This document shows positions 1-8,920 of a stretch of DNA of 64,000 bases, piece by piece. A model generated the notes under the pieces. That model saw only the letters and a list, made by a program, of their open reading frames with translations, did no database searches and was not told the DNA's origin. How positions within the stretch are numbered: position 1 is the first letter of the stretch; the number at the start of each line of letters is the position of its first letter. The position numbers were made by a program, and so were the translations under genes. This DNA comes from Collinsella vaginalis (GTDB taxonomy: Bacteria; Actinomycetota; Coriobacteriia; Coriobacteriales; Coriobacteriaceae): positions 345,270 to 409,269 of the forward strand of contig NZ_LT838842.1 in the NCBI RefSeq assembly GCF_900176655.1. Reading direction: 5' to 3'.

Positions 1-748
1 TCTTTGGCTTCGATGACCCTGAGGCCTTCTTGTACTCGTCGGCGAAGGCGCCGAGCATGCCCTTGGCGCGGCCCAGCTGGCGGCCGAGGGCGCGGCTTCC
101 GGCGTCCACCGCCCGCGAACCGTGCTCGTCGAGGGCCTTGGCGCCCTTTTTGACCTCGGTGCCCACGCGAACCGATGCCTCCGCGGCCTTGGCCGCCGCA
201 CCGCCCGAGTACCCGATCGCGCGAGCCTCGTCTGCAACGATCATGGTGCCCGCGCGGTACCCCTTGAGCAGGGACACGGGCACCTCCACGTTGCCGAGGA
301 GCGTTGAGGCAGCGGAGCTCGCCGTCACCGAGAAGGTCCGGACATCGCCCGTCTTGGGGTTGCAGTCGGCGTCGGCGCAGTAACCCATAGACGCGCCCGA
401 AGCGGTGACGACGTCCATGCCGGTCCAGATCAGGCACTCATCCAGCGAGAGGCCGAGCCGCTTGGCCGCGGGCGCGTCGTAGGCGTCTTTGCGATCAGGG
501 GACACCAGGCGGCCGTCGGCCACCCTGATGGCGTCGTACGCGACGAAGCGATCGGGCTGCTTGATCATGCCGAGAACATCCGGCGGACTCACCATGAAGC
601 CCACGAGGCGGCGGCCATCAGGCGAGAACACCGGGAAGTGGACCTTGCCCATGCGCTTGGGCCCGCGCTCGGAGCCGTCGCGGCGCTGGCGCTTCTGCTC
701 GGGGAGCTCGCGGTAGACCTTGGTTCCCTGGAAATCTCCGACGCGCAT
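1..748 (-). CDS. PRC-barrel domain protein (3' end outside window)
   Basis: The reading frame is open from the ATG at 748 to the window edge, so the C-terminus is missing. The N-terminal ~110 residues resemble a PRC-barrel (KVHFPVFSPDGRRLVGFMVS), a small beta-barrel found in envelope, photosynthetic and RNA-processing proteins. The visible C-terminal part is rich in Ala, Lys and Gly and helical. It contains a second beta-rich segment around CDPKTG-like residues (CADADCNPKTGDV), possibly another PRC-barrel copy. The start codon overlaps the stop of the upstream YtxH-like gene (TAATG), so the two are probably translationally coupled and work together at the cell surface. Function is inferred from the fold only. 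Confidence 0.75.
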   Translation of the reverse strand, partial: MRVGDFQGTKVYRELPEQKRQRRDGSERGPKRMGKVHFPVFSPDGRRLVGFMVSPPDVLGMIKQPDRFVAYDAIRVADGRLVSPDRKDAYDAPAAKRLGLSLDECLIWTGMDVVTASGASMGYCADADCNPKTGDVRTFSVTASSAASTLLGNVEVPVSLLKGYRAGTMIVADEARAIGYSGGAAAKAAEASVRVGTEVKKGAKALDEHGSRAVDAGSRALGRQLGRAKGMLGAFADEYKKASGSSKPK

Positions 749-1134
749 TACGCCTCAGAGGGGGCCTCGGAGCCGTCCGCGGCCTCCTGCGGGCCCTCGA
801 CCACCACGTCGGCGGCGGGCGTGACGTTGCCGCCGGCGATGGCGTCGTTCAGCTGCTCGCGGAGCTGGTCCATGCGCTCACGGGCGAGGTCGACCTTGGC
901 GCGGAGCTCATCGGTCTTGGCGTCCACGAGCGGGCCGAAATCGTTCGCGGCAGAGCGGGCGGTGTCCACGCCCTGCTCGTACATGTCGCGCGCGGAATCC
1001 CAGGCGTCATTGGCCATATCGGCGGCCATAGCGCGCGTCTCCGCACCGGAGCGCGGGGCCAGAAGCACGCCGATCACCGTACCGGCGGCGGCGCCGAGCG
1101 CGGCACCGGCGACGAATGCAAGACCCTTACCCAT
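748..1134 (-). CDS. YtxH-like small membrane-anchored protein
   Basis: This 128-residue protein starts MGKGLAFVAGAALGAAAGTV, a Gly/Ala-rich hydrophobic segment followed by LLAPRSGAETR. That is the signature of the YtxH/general-stress family. The rest is a charged helical region (residues ~40-105), probably coiled coil, with an acidic tail. I chose the ATG at 1134 because GAGGAGG lies just upstream; the frame extends upstream to 1290 but without family similarity. The stop overlaps the start of the PRC-barrel gene. Likely a membrane-tethered envelope or stress protein; no enzymatic role is suggested. Confidence 0.8.
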   Translation of the reverse strand: MGKGLAFVAGAALGAAAGTVIGVLLAPRSGAETRAMAADMANDAWDSARDMYEQGVDTARSAANDFGPLVDAKTDELRAKVDLARERMDQLREQLNDAIAGGNVTPAADVVVEGPQEAADGSEAPSEA

Positions 1135-1305
1135 GATGTCCTCCTCGGTGGAATTCAACAGATTGAGGTTCATTATACCCGCAGACGCCCTCGCACACGG
1201 CACGCCCTGCTCAGCGCTCAAACAGCGCACGGCCTCATAGGCGAAGCGGGCGCGCTGCGCTATCCTCAGGACCATGGCCATCACCCACACGGCAAGGGGG
1301 CGCGC

Positions 1306-1680
1306 ATGGATGCACCAACTGCGGCGGGCAAGATCCTCTGGAGTTCAGCAGGGGTGCTCTTCATCGGCGATGATCGGCGTGGCGCTCCAGTGGATGCAGA
1401 GATGACGGCCTGTGCGCTGCGCTTCCGCTATCGATTGAAGCCAGATGATGGCGCGGAAACCGACCTGACGCTGCCCTTCAGCGGGCTCATCCGCATCTAT
1501 CCGCGGCTCGCGCTCTTCAGCAGCCCGAGCCTCATGATCGAGGCGGCGGATGGACGGGTGCTCCGTTATCTCGACGACCTGATCAGCTCGGGCGCGGACG
1601 CAAGCCGCATCATCGGTCAGCTCGAGGAGATGCAGCAGATAGTCAAGCGCGCTAATCCGGAGATTCGATTCTCGCGATAG
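1306..1680 (+). CDS. hypothetical protein, 124 aa
   Basis: I do not recognise this gene. It encodes a soluble, beta-rich protein with no signal peptide or membrane segment. The pattern FSGLIRIYPRLALFSSPSLMIEAADGRVLRYL recalls PH/GRAM-like small barrels, but this is only an impression. The C-terminal ~25 residues form an amphipathic helix. The start has an AAGGGGG Shine-Dalgarno about 9 nt upstream. It is divergent from the YtxH/PRC pair and is followed by an inverted-repeat region. Codon use matches the neighbours, so it is likely a real gene. Confidence 0.65.
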   Translation: MDAPTAAGKILWSSAGVLFIGDDRRGAPVDAEMTACALRFRYRLKPDDGAETDLTLPFSGLIRIYPRLALFSSPSLMIEAADGRVLRYLDDLISSGADASRIIGQLEEMQQIVKRANPEIRFSR

Positions 1681-1708
1681 CGGCGCCTCGTTGGCGGTAG
1701 ATCAGAAT

Positions 1709-1865
1709 TGCATTTCTTTGAGCTATGCATAAATTCTCGCCAAGATTGACGGAGCTATGAACCCGCCTGTTCATAGCTCCCAAAAATGCATCATGGTTGA
1801 CCTGGTGTTTTTATATCAGTGCTGAGAGGGCCGAGATTGTCCTATGCATAGCTCAAGAAAATGCA
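1709..1865. repeat. nested inverted repeats sharing GAGCTATG
   Basis: An outer pair of 23-bp arms (1709-1731 and 1843-1865, two mismatches) encloses a perfect 12-bp inverted repeat, GGAGCTATGAAC, at 1751-1762 and 1769-1780 with a 6-nt loop. All four arms carry GAGCTATG or its complement. Neither strand shows a T-run after the inner stem, so a simple terminator is unlikely. It could be a paired operator, a miniature mobile element or a structured RNA. Confidence 0.7.
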
Positions 1866-1932
1866 AAGTGGCCGCCGCCAACCACCAAAGAGCTGATCTG
1901 CATGAAGAAGCAACCCGCTCCGCGGCAACGGC

Positions 1933-2571
1933 CTACTCCTCCGCGGCCCCGCCGAACACCGCATCCTCAGCCGCCTCGTGCTCAGGCACCGCAGCGCCCT
2001 CCGTGTCGATGGGGCCGTCGGCCTCAACATCACCCGGGACGTCATCCTCGCGATCCGCCTCGTCGGGCGCGTCCTCGCGTGCAGCCGGAGCCTCACCTCG
2101 CAGGCTCAGCGCGAGATGGCGCAGAGCCTCGACCGTGCCGTTGAAATCGGGCGCGGGCTGGTCGCCGTTCAAAAACGCCCACTGCATCATGAACACCGCC
2201 GAGGAGATGGCTCCAACGGTGAGCGCATCGTCCGGGCAGGAGAGCTCCAGATCGAAGAGCCGGTCGTCGGCGGGCACCGGCAAGGTGCGGCCCGAGACCA
2301 CGTCACCCGCGAGCCCGGTCTGGCTCATGATCTCCACGGTGAGGTGCTCGAGCAGATGCACGATCTCGGTGTCGCCCATGCAGTCCTGGAAATGCTCGCC
2401 GGCATCGCCCAGACAGGCATGCTGTGCGATCGCCGGGGCAAGATAGTACACGCGCGCGGTGGCCTCAATGTCCTCCGAGGTGCGCGTCGGCATCCCCGGG
2501 TTCACGAGAATGCGCGCCGTGAGCTTCTTGGGGCCCACCGTGATCTTCATGATGTTGAACAGCTCTGCCAT
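1933..2571 (-). CDS. stand-alone protein resembling the cyanophycin synthetase N-terminal domain
   Basis: The 212-residue protein has residues 60-100 reading HLLEHLTVEIMSQTGLAG followed by a GRT motif and a short strand-rich segment. This resembles the HVxEHVALELQ..AG...GRTR pattern of the N-terminal domain of cyanophycin synthetase (CphA). The ATP-grasp and Mur-ligase domains of CphA are absent. The C-terminal ~50 residues are an acidic, Ala-rich, probably disordered tail. In CphA the N domain contributes to polymer binding, so a binding role is possible, but this is inference. It lies 29 bp downstream of nothing obvious on its strand and upstream of no shared operon partner except the CorC gene's tail region. 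Confidence 0.6.
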   Translation of the reverse strand: MAELFNIMKITVGPKKLTARILVNPGMPTRTSEDIEATARVYYLAPAIAQHACLGDAGEHFQDCMGDTEIVHLLEHLTVEIMSQTGLAGDVVSGRTLPVPADDRLFDLELSCPDDALTVGAISSAVFMMQWAFLNGDQPAPDFNGTVEALRHLALSLRGEAPAAREDAPDEADREDDVPGDVEADGPIDTEGAAVPEHEAAEDAVFGGAAEE

Positions 2572-2600
2572 ATCGATCCTTCCGTAGCTACACGTCCATG

Positions 2601-3956
2601 TTACGCGACCGGCTCCTGTTCCGCCTCATCTTTCGGGTCACTGGCATCAGGATCCGCCGCCGGGGCCTCGGGCGCCGTCACGCGTATGAGCGAGATGCGC
2701 TGCCCGCGCATGGACTGCACCTTGAACTTGTACCCCTCCACCTCGAAGACCTCGCCGATGTCGGGCACCGAGTCCGAGAGCTCGAGGATCCATCCGGCGA
2801 TCGTCTCGTAGTCGTCGCTCTCCTCGATGGGCCAGCCGAGCTCCTGCGCATCGTCGCAGCGGAAACGTCCATCTGCCAGCCATTCGCGGCGGGACAGGCG
2901 CGTGAGGTACTTGTTGTCGGGGTCGAACTCGTCCTCGATCTCGCCGACGATCTCCTCGACGATATCCTCGACGGTGATGATGCCGGCGGTGCCGCCGTAC
3001 TCGTCCACCACCACCACGATCTGCTCATGGGCGGTCTGCATCTCGGAGAGGAGCGGCAGGATGTCCTTGGTATCGGGCACGAAGGTGGCGTCGCGCACGC
3101 ACTCCCCCACCGCCTTCTCCGTGTCGACGCCGTCCTCAAAGCTCAGCCGCATGAGGTCCTTGATGTGAGCAATGCCCACCACGCTGTCAGGGTCCTCATG
3201 GTAGACGGGCACGCGGCTGTAGCCGGTCTTGAGCATGAGCTGGAGGACGTCCTTGACGAGCTCGGTGTCCTCCACCATCTGCACGTCCACGCGCGGCATC
3301 ATGACCTCGCGAGCCACCGCGTCACCCAGGTCGAAGACCTCGTGGATGATGCGCTTCTCCTCGTCGAGCAGGCTGTCCTGCTCGTTGATCATGTATTTGA
3401 TCTCCTCCTCGGAGACGTTCTGCCGATCATCGGCGCTCTTGATGCCAAGGAGCCGTGAGAGGCCGTTCGCGCTCGACTGCGTGAGCCAGACGAGGGGGCG
3501 CGCGAGCTTGCGGAAGGTGGAGATCGGGCCGGCCACGGACTTCGCCATGCCGGTCGCGTCGGAGAGCCCGATGCGCTTGGGCACGAGCTCGCCGATGACG
3601 ATCGAGAGGTAGGAGACGATGAGCGTGATGATCACCGGGGCCGCGATGGGGGCCGAGGCGGTGAGGACGTCGATGCCGAAGCTCGACAGCCAGGTTGCGA
3701 GCGGCGTGGAGAGGGTGCTTGCGGAGACGGTGGCCGAGAAGAAGCCGACGAGCGTGATGGCCACCTGGATGGTCGCCAGGAAGTCGGTCGAGTCGCTCGC
3801 GAGCTCAAGCGCGATGGCGGCGCGGCTGTCGCCCTCCTCGACATCCTGCTCGAGCTCGGCGCGCTTGGCGGTGGTCAGGGCCATCTCGCTCATGGAGAAG
3901 TAGCCGTTGAGCACCGTGAGGAGCAAGGTCGCAATGATGGAGATCGCTATGTCCAT
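2601..3956 (-). CDS. CorC/HlyC (CNNM-CBS) family membrane protein
   Basis: This 451-residue protein has the standard order for the family: an N-terminal CNNM domain with about four membrane segments (residues 1-180, including the GELVPKRIGL motif), two CBS domains (~200-330; MMPRVDVQMV, VVVDEYGGTAGIITVEDIVEE) and a C-terminal CorC_HlyC domain. The family is linked to Mg2+/Co2+ efflux and ion homeostasis, and the "hemolysin" name is historical. The tail is Asp/Ala/Glu-rich. The start at 3956 gives a normal length and begins directly with a membrane segment. It is likely monocistronic or loosely grouped with the TrhA gene upstream. Confidence 0.92.
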   Translation of the reverse strand: MDIAISIIATLLLTVLNGYFSMSEMALTTAKRAELEQDVEEGDSRAAIALELASDSTDFLATIQVAITLVGFFSATVSASTLSTPLATWLSSFGIDVLTASAPIAAPVIITLIVSYLSIVIGELVPKRIGLSDATGMAKSVAGPISTFRKLARPLVWLTQSSANGLSRLLGIKSADDRQNVSEEEIKYMINEQDSLLDEEKRIIHEVFDLGDAVAREVMMPRVDVQMVEDTELVKDVLQLMLKTGYSRVPVYHEDPDSVVGIAHIKDLMRLSFEDGVDTEKAVGECVRDATFVPDTKDILPLLSEMQTAHEQIVVVVDEYGGTAGIITVEDIVEEIVGEIEDEFDPDNKYLTRLSRREWLADGRFRCDDAQELGWPIEESDDYETIAGWILELSDSVPDIGEVFEVEGYKFKVQSMRGQRISLIRVTAPEAPAADPDASDPKDEAEQEPVA

Positions 3957-4028
3957 GGGGACGTGTTCATACCTCCCAAATAGGGGTGGAAAGGGGCGGA
4001 TGCCGGAGGGGACCGGCCTGGCAGCTCA

Positions 4029-4769
4029 TCAGATCACGAACAGGATCACCGCCAGGAACTGGCAGGCACTGCCGGCGAGCACCCAGAGATGCCAGACGCT
4101 GTGCATGTAGCGGATGCACTTCATGAGGTAGAACGCCGTGCCGGCGGTGTAGCAGAGGCCGCCGGCTGCGAGCAGCACCAGGGCGGCGAGGTCGAGACGG
4201 GCGATGAGCTGGGGCAGGCAGAAGACGACGAGCCAGCCCATGCCCAGGTAGATCAGGATCGTGACCCAGCGCGGCTGGCGCTCACGGCCGATCAGCTCGA
4301 AGAGGATCCCGCCCACGGCGAGCCCCCAGATGAGGAGGAGCATCGGAAGGCCACCGGCGTCCCCAAGGGTGACCAGCAGGAAGGGGGTGTAGCTCCCGGC
4401 GATGAGCAGGTAGATGCAGCTGTGGTCGATGGTGCGGAAGACATGCTTTGCCGCAGGGACCTGGATGGCGTGGTAGAGGGTGGAGGCCGTGTACTCCAAG
4501 ATGAGCGTCACGCCGAAGACGATGGCCGAGGCCAAGGATGCGGGGTGGGCGCCGTCGAAGACCGCCTTGACGATGAGGAGCACCAGCGCGGCGATGGCGA
4601 GCAACGCGCCGACGCCGTGGGTGACGGAGTTGGCGATCTCCTCGCCGACGGTATAGCTCGGAAGCCCACGCGGACGCTCGCCGCAGGCCCGTGTGGCGGG
4701 TGCGTGCTCTGCAACAGGGGTGGCCGCAGGATCGTCCTGCGGCTCGGGACTGTCACCTGAATCTGGCAT
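4029..4769 (-). CDS. hemolysin III / TrhA (PAQR family) membrane protein
   Basis: This 246-residue protein has seven predicted membrane helices after a ~40-residue polar N-terminus. The PAQR metal-binding pattern is present: EYTASTLYHAI, then RTIDHSCIYLLIAGSYTPF, and a C-terminal HSVWHLWVL with two His. Bacterial members (TrhA/YqfA) are proposed to act in membrane energetics and lipid homeostasis; the "hemolysin" label rests on early overexpression work. The start at 4769 gives a long polar leader; a shorter start would drop it but keep all helices. It lies 72 bp upstream of the CorC gene on the same strand. Confidence 0.9.
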   Translation of the reverse strand: MPDSGDSPEPQDDPAATPVAEHAPATRACGERPRGLPSYTVGEEIANSVTHGVGALLAIAALVLLIVKAVFDGAHPASLASAIVFGVTLILEYTASTLYHAIQVPAAKHVFRTIDHSCIYLLIAGSYTPFLLVTLGDAGGLPMLLLIWGLAVGGILFELIGRERQPRWVTILIYLGMGWLVVFCLPQLIARLDLAALVLLAAGGLCYTAGTAFYLMKCIRYMHSVWHLWVLAGSACQFLAVILFVI

Positions 4770-5213
4770 ACGCGCGGTTCCGCCTCCTGAAAACGCTTTC
4801 GCATACTATATCAGAAGGTAGAGACGCTGCACGTAAAGGACGGGGCAGGAGGCGCAATAGGTCAGATTATGCAAACACTCCACCTGGAAGATGCCGCGAT
4901 CCTCGTTGGCGGCTTCGGCCTAGGATGCTTCGCTTGGTTTGAATATAACGCGACGCTGTGCCGACATTCGGCATGAAAACCAACTGGCAGATGACCCCCT
5001 ACGTGCACTCGCCCTCGCCGTGATCCGGGGCCCAAAACGCACTGTTGATTCTCTTCATTGCCGATTTATGTTACCTAAGAGAAAGAAATAGGTTATTTTT
5101 TTCTTTTAGCAAATGCTTTATTATTGTAACAGAAAGAAATTACCAACATTTACTGTTAGAGTACTGTGGACGTCTTGATGTAAGAGCCTTGAGACGCTTC
5201 GAAGGAGGTTCCT
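4770..5213. other. gene-free region, AT-rich in its right half
   Basis: 444 bp separate divergent genes. The left half is GC-rich like the genome. From about 5041 to 5170 the DNA becomes strongly AT-rich with T/A tracts, unlike most of the window, and leads into the Fic gene. The drop fits the edge of acquired DNA. No convincing ORF, repeat or RNA gene was seen. Confidence 0.6.
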
Positions 5214-6434
5214 ATGCCCCAATACTCGACACTTGAGAAACTGTTCTACTCAGATTCCTCATCAGACCGATTTGCCGACCATGAGCGACGCAAAATTGAG
5301 CGTCTCAATCACGAATCGACCTTCCGAACGGGCATCGCTCTCGAGAATGGAGAGCTGTTTCTTGCCATACCGCATGAACTCTCCCTTGCATCGGAGCAGA
5401 TACTTCGCCGTGAGCGTCGCGTCTCTGCCCTCTGGCACGCGTTGCCGGTCATCGCGCTCAGCGCATTTATGCGATCTCTGGTGTTGGATGAGGTTGTCTA
5501 CAGCAATGGAATCGAGGGCGTGCACAGCACCCGAAGAGAGGTCGAGGCTGCACTCGAAGCGCACAAAGATGACCAGCATATTCCGTTCGTTGAATTTGCG
5601 CACCTGTACCTGCAGCTTGAGGATAACCCCCAACCACCATCATCGTTAGCAGACATCAGGTCAATCTACGATGCTGTCGTCGCTGGTACCCTTGCGCCCA
5701 ACGATCTCCTTGGCGCGTCGACCTTTCGAACGGGGCCGGTAAAGATCATAAATCACATGGGACATACGGTTCACTCAGGCGTGCTGCCAAACGCAATCGA
5801 ACCGATGATGGAGCAGTGGCTCACACTTTCTCGCGATGAGAGCATCCCCGAGCTCTACTCAGCCGCGCTCTGTCATTTTCTATTTGAATACATTCATCCC
5901 TTCTATGACGGAAACGGCCGTACAGGCAGATACCTGCTTGCGCTTCATTTGAGCCGCCCGCTATCCCAACCCACCGCCTTGTCTCTTTCACGCACGATCG
6001 CTGAGAATAAGAGCGCATATTACAAGGCATTTGATGTTACGGAGCGGCCTCTCAACGCTGCAGAGGGCACGCATTTCGTACTCGCGGTGCTTGACATGAT
6101 CACGCAAGCTCAGGAAGGACTGATCGCAGACCTAGAACAAAAACGTGCATTGTTGGAAAGGCTGCACACACGCATTGACGAGCTCAGCGCCGTTATGTCC
6201 ACACGAGCATGCGATGCACTTTTTTTTGCCGCGCAAATTCACTTGTTTGGAGCGTTTCGTGAGACGCGTCTTGCCGAGCTAGCCTCATACCTTCATGTGA
6301 GCACACCAACCGCACGTAAGACCATTTCGCAACTTGAACAGGACGGCATCGTTCAGAAGATTGCCGCTCGCCCGCCTACATACCAGCTCACTCCCGCAGG
6401 CTTGGAACTACTGCGGCTTGAAGGTGACCGATAG
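5214..6434 (+). CDS. Fic-domain AMPylase with C-terminal winged helix
   Basis: This 406-residue protein has the full Fic catalytic motif HPFYDGNGRTGR (residues 228-239), which transfers AMP from ATP to target hydroxyls. An N-terminal inhibitory-helix motif, SNGIEG (~97-102), marks it as a class II Fic protein with built-in autoinhibition. The region 320-400 looks like a winged helix (LAELASYLHVSTPTARKTISQLEQ), so it may bind DNA or autoregulate. GAAGGAGG upstream of 5214 supports the start. The gene is less GC-rich than its neighbours and sits beside an AT-rich gap, which suggests horizontal transfer. No antitoxin partner is adjacent, as expected for class II. The target is unknown. Confidence 0.92.
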   Translation: MPQYSTLEKLFYSDSSSDRFADHERRKIERLNHESTFRTGIALENGELFLAIPHELSLASEQILRRERRVSALWHALPVIALSAFMRSLVLDEVVYSNGIEGVHSTRREVEAALEAHKDDQHIPFVEFAHLYLQLEDNPQPPSSLADIRSIYDAVVAGTLAPNDLLGASTFRTGPVKIINHMGHTVHSGVLPNAIEPMMEQWLTLSRDESIPELYSAALCHFLFEYIHPFYDGNGRTGRYLLALHLSRPLSQPTALSLSRTIAENKSAYYKAFDVTERPLNAAEGTHFVLAVLDMITQAQEGLIADLEQKRALLERLHTRIDELSAVMSTRACDALFFAAQIHLFGAFRETRLAELASYLHVSTPTARKTISQLEQDGIVQKIAARPPTYQLTPAGLELLRLEGDR

Positions 6435-6466
6435 AAGCGCGTGCATAAATAGGCAGAACGGGCAAC

Positions 6467-6503
6467 GGGCGCCGCATACCACAGACCTCGGCATGCGGCG
6501 CCC
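6467..6503. terminator. hairpin between convergent genes
   Basis: A perfect 11-bp stem, GGGCGCCGCAT paired with ATGCGGCGCCC, lies between the Fic gene and the convergent ABC permease gene. It lacks a clear T-run on either strand, so it may be an inefficient or factor-dependent bidirectional terminator. Confidence 0.5.
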
Positions 6504-6528
6504 TGACCTCTGGCGCTGAAGACCTCGG

Positions 6529-7731
6529 CTACGCCGTCCGTCGGGCGCGGGCGATCGCGAAGCCGGCTGATGCACAGGCGGCTGCGAACAGCAGGATGAT
6601 CGCGATGTCGACGCCTGCTGTCGTGAGCGCCTCCTGTGTGAGCTCGGTGGGCTCGAGGACGGCCGCGACGGCGTCCGACATCCAGTACGTGGGCGAGAAC
6701 CGGGCGATCGCCTGGACCGACTCCCCGAGCAGCGAGAGCGAGATCCACGAACCGCCCAAGAACGACATGACTATGGCTCCGAGGTTCGCGATGGCATTCA
6801 GGGCCTCCTCGCGGAATCCCAGTTGAGCGAGGAGGAACGCCAGCGAGAACGGCACCAAGGCGAACGCCGCGAGCACCGCAAACGCCAGCAGGAGCTGCAG
6901 GGGGATGGCCTCGAGCAACGACTCCGCCCCCGCAGCGACGATCCCCACGCCGAAGACCCACAGGCAGACAAGCAGGGTGAGCACCGCGCAACCCGCGAGC
7001 ACCTGCGCTGCATGGCCCCAGGTGCTCACCGGGGACGCGAGCTGGCGTCGCCGCACCTCATGCTCCGAGAACTCAGTGAGCACCACGCCCACGACGACCG
7101 CGATTGAACAGGTCACCGTATATGAGCCGAAGCGGAGATAGGCGATGACCCTCCCCCGCCCGACCTCTTGCCCCTCCGTGCGCACGATCTCCGAACTCAC
7201 GGTCTCGGCAGCGGCGCTCTGAACGGCCTCGGCAACCGCATCCTCGGAGGCGTCGCGATCGAGCACCGCGTCAGCCGCAGCGAGCGATGCCCAGCGCCGC
7301 GCCCGTTCGCCGAGGAGGGCCGAGGCCTGCATGTCGCCGCCGGCGGCAACCTCGAGATCGGGCAGCTCCCCGCCCGACCGCGCGGCGCGGATGAGGTCTT
7401 CGGAGAAGCCCTCGGGTACGATGATCACGGCGTTGACCCATTCGGTCGCAAGCGCGTCCTGCAGGGCATATGACTCGTCTTCGATCTCGATGACCGTGTC
7501 CGTCTCCTTCAGGTATGTCTTGAGCGCGCGGGAGAGCGCGGACCCGTCGCGATCGACCACGGCGACGCGGGCCCGGTACGCCGCGGGCTGCGTCGCATCC
7601 CCCGCAGAGGTGCCCCCATCTGCAGGCGTCCCGATCATGAGCACGCCGAGAAGCGACACGAACCCCACGTAGATGAGCAGGTAAAGCGGATGACGGCTGG
7701 CGATGCGCAGCACATACTTAGAGATGGTCAT
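6529..7731 (-). CDS. ABC-2 type transporter permease (second subunit)
   Basis: This 400-residue protein has one N-terminal membrane helix, a large extracytoplasmic domain (residues ~45-200), and about five C-terminal helices. That is the ABC-2 layout of DrrB/YhgE-like exporters. The start at 7731 overlaps the end of the upstream permease gene by 14 bp, so translation is coupled. With the second permease and the ATPase it forms a three-gene exporter operon, probably a heterodimeric membrane domain. The substrate is unknown; drugs, lipids or peptides are typical. There is no sign of degradation. Confidence 0.88.
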   Translation of the reverse strand: MTISKYVLRIASRHPLYLLIYVGFVSLLGVLMIGTPADGGTSAGDATQPAAYRARVAVVDRDGSALSRALKTYLKETDTVIEIEDESYALQDALATEWVNAVIIVPEGFSEDLIRAARSGGELPDLEVAAGGDMQASALLGERARRWASLAAADAVLDRDASEDAVAEAVQSAAAETVSSEIVRTEGQEVGRGRVIAYLRFGSYTVTCSIAVVVGVVLTEFSEHEVRRRQLASPVSTWGHAAQVLAGCAVLTLLVCLWVFGVGIVAAGAESLLEAIPLQLLLAFAVLAAFALVPFSLAFLLAQLGFREEALNAIANLGAIVMSFLGGSWISLSLLGESVQAIARFSPTYWMSDAVAAVLEPTELTQEALTTAGVDIAIILLFAAACASAGFAIARARRTA

Positions 7732-8911
7732 AGCTCTGCCTCCTAAAGAGCGCCACCGCGATGGTGAAGAAGACCGCAGCGAGTCCTATGCAGACCGAAA
7801 GCCGCAGGAAAAACGGCGATAAGCTGTCGTAGTAGTAGATGCTGTAGAACACATCGCGCATGAGGCTCACGGGGTTGATCCACGAGGCGGCGGGAAACGC
7901 CTGGGTGATCGTGTCGCTCAGTATCATCGCGGGGGTACCGTAGACGCCGGCGAACAGCGCGAGCAGGCAGGTAGCGACCGTGAGCAGGCCCGACCGCGCG
8001 TCGGCGCCCCCCTTCACGGGCAGCGCGCCGATGCAGGCCCCCAAGCACGACGAGAACAGGGAGCATACGGCGATGCTGACCAGGCAGACGCCTATGCGGC
8101 CCGAGAAGTCGACGTCCCCCGCCACGCACATGTAACCGAAGCCCACACCGAGGAACGCCGTCGATACCGTCCAGCACGCCGCGACCACCGGGATCAGCAG
8201 GCGCAGACGGCTCGTGCCCGCGATGCTCTGCCTCGCTCCCAGTGCCGAAGCAGTGGGCTGCAGGCGATAGACCATGCCCTCGGCAACCTGCGCGGCAAAC
8301 AGCGATGCCATGCCGAGGAACGCGTAGAAGTAGCGCACGGTCTGGTCTGGCTGGGAGCGCGTGAGGGAGATCTTCTGTACCCCGACGCCCTGGGATAGGG
8401 CATGGGAGACTGCTGCGGGATCCGCCAGCAAAGCCGGATTCTCGGCCGCGATGCTCATCAGCAGCTCTTTGTTCTGCAGGAAGCTCGAGGCGACTGACTC
8501 GATGATGGTGCGGTTGACCTCATAGGAGATGTCCTCGCCGGCATGGGCCGGTGAGTCGGCAGGCGCGAGCAACACGCGCGGGTCACCCGCCTCGTCAACG
8601 AGATAGGCCCCGTCGACCTCGCCGGATTTGATCAGGTCTCGCGCCTCAGCCTCGCTGTCCACCTCATGCAGGTCGAGGAGCGGGGTGTCCTGCGTGCTGA
8701 GCGTATCGACCACCTGGGCGAAATTGCTACCCGACCAGGCGTCGTCGGAGACCACGGCAACCGCCACCGAACGGCTCGTCTCCTGGGTCCGAAGCGGTTT
8801 GAACATGACGCTGAAAATCGTGGTCATGACGAGGGGGAACACGAGCGTCCAGATGACGATGCTCGGCGTCCGCACCGCCCCCTTCACCGTGACCTTGAAG
8901 GTGCTCCACAT
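7718..8911 (-). CDS. ABC-2 type transporter permease (first subunit)
   Basis: This 397-residue paralogue of the next gene has the same plan: an N-terminal helix (IVIWTLVFPLVMTTIFSVMF), an extracytoplasmic domain with Asp/Glu-rich segments, and five or six C-terminal helices. It starts 9 bp after the ATPase stop, with an aggaggcgggc-type ribosome site, and overlaps the downstream permease. Two different permeases beside one ATPase suggest a heterodimeric pore with two copies of the same ATPase. The cargo cannot be told from sequence. Confidence 0.88.
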   Translation of the reverse strand: MWSTFKVTVKGAVRTPSIVIWTLVFPLVMTTIFSVMFKPLRTQETSRSVAVAVVSDDAWSGSNFAQVVDTLSTQDTPLLDLHEVDSEAEARDLIKSGEVDGAYLVDEAGDPRVLLAPADSPAHAGEDISYEVNRTIIESVASSFLQNKELLMSIAAENPALLADPAAVSHALSQGVGVQKISLTRSQPDQTVRYFYAFLGMASLFAAQVAEGMVYRLQPTASALGARQSIAGTSRLRLLIPVVAACWTVSTAFLGVGFGYMCVAGDVDFSGRIGVCLVSIAVCSLFSSCLGACIGALPVKGGADARSGLLTVATCLLALFAGVYGTPAMILSDTITQAFPAASWINPVSLMRDVFYSIYYYDSLSPFFLRLSVCIGLAAVFFTIAVALFRRQSYDHL

Positions 8912-8920
8912 GCCCGCCTC

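Noticed and set aside
1751-1780. Rho-independent terminator
   Set aside because: No T-run follows the stem on either strand.
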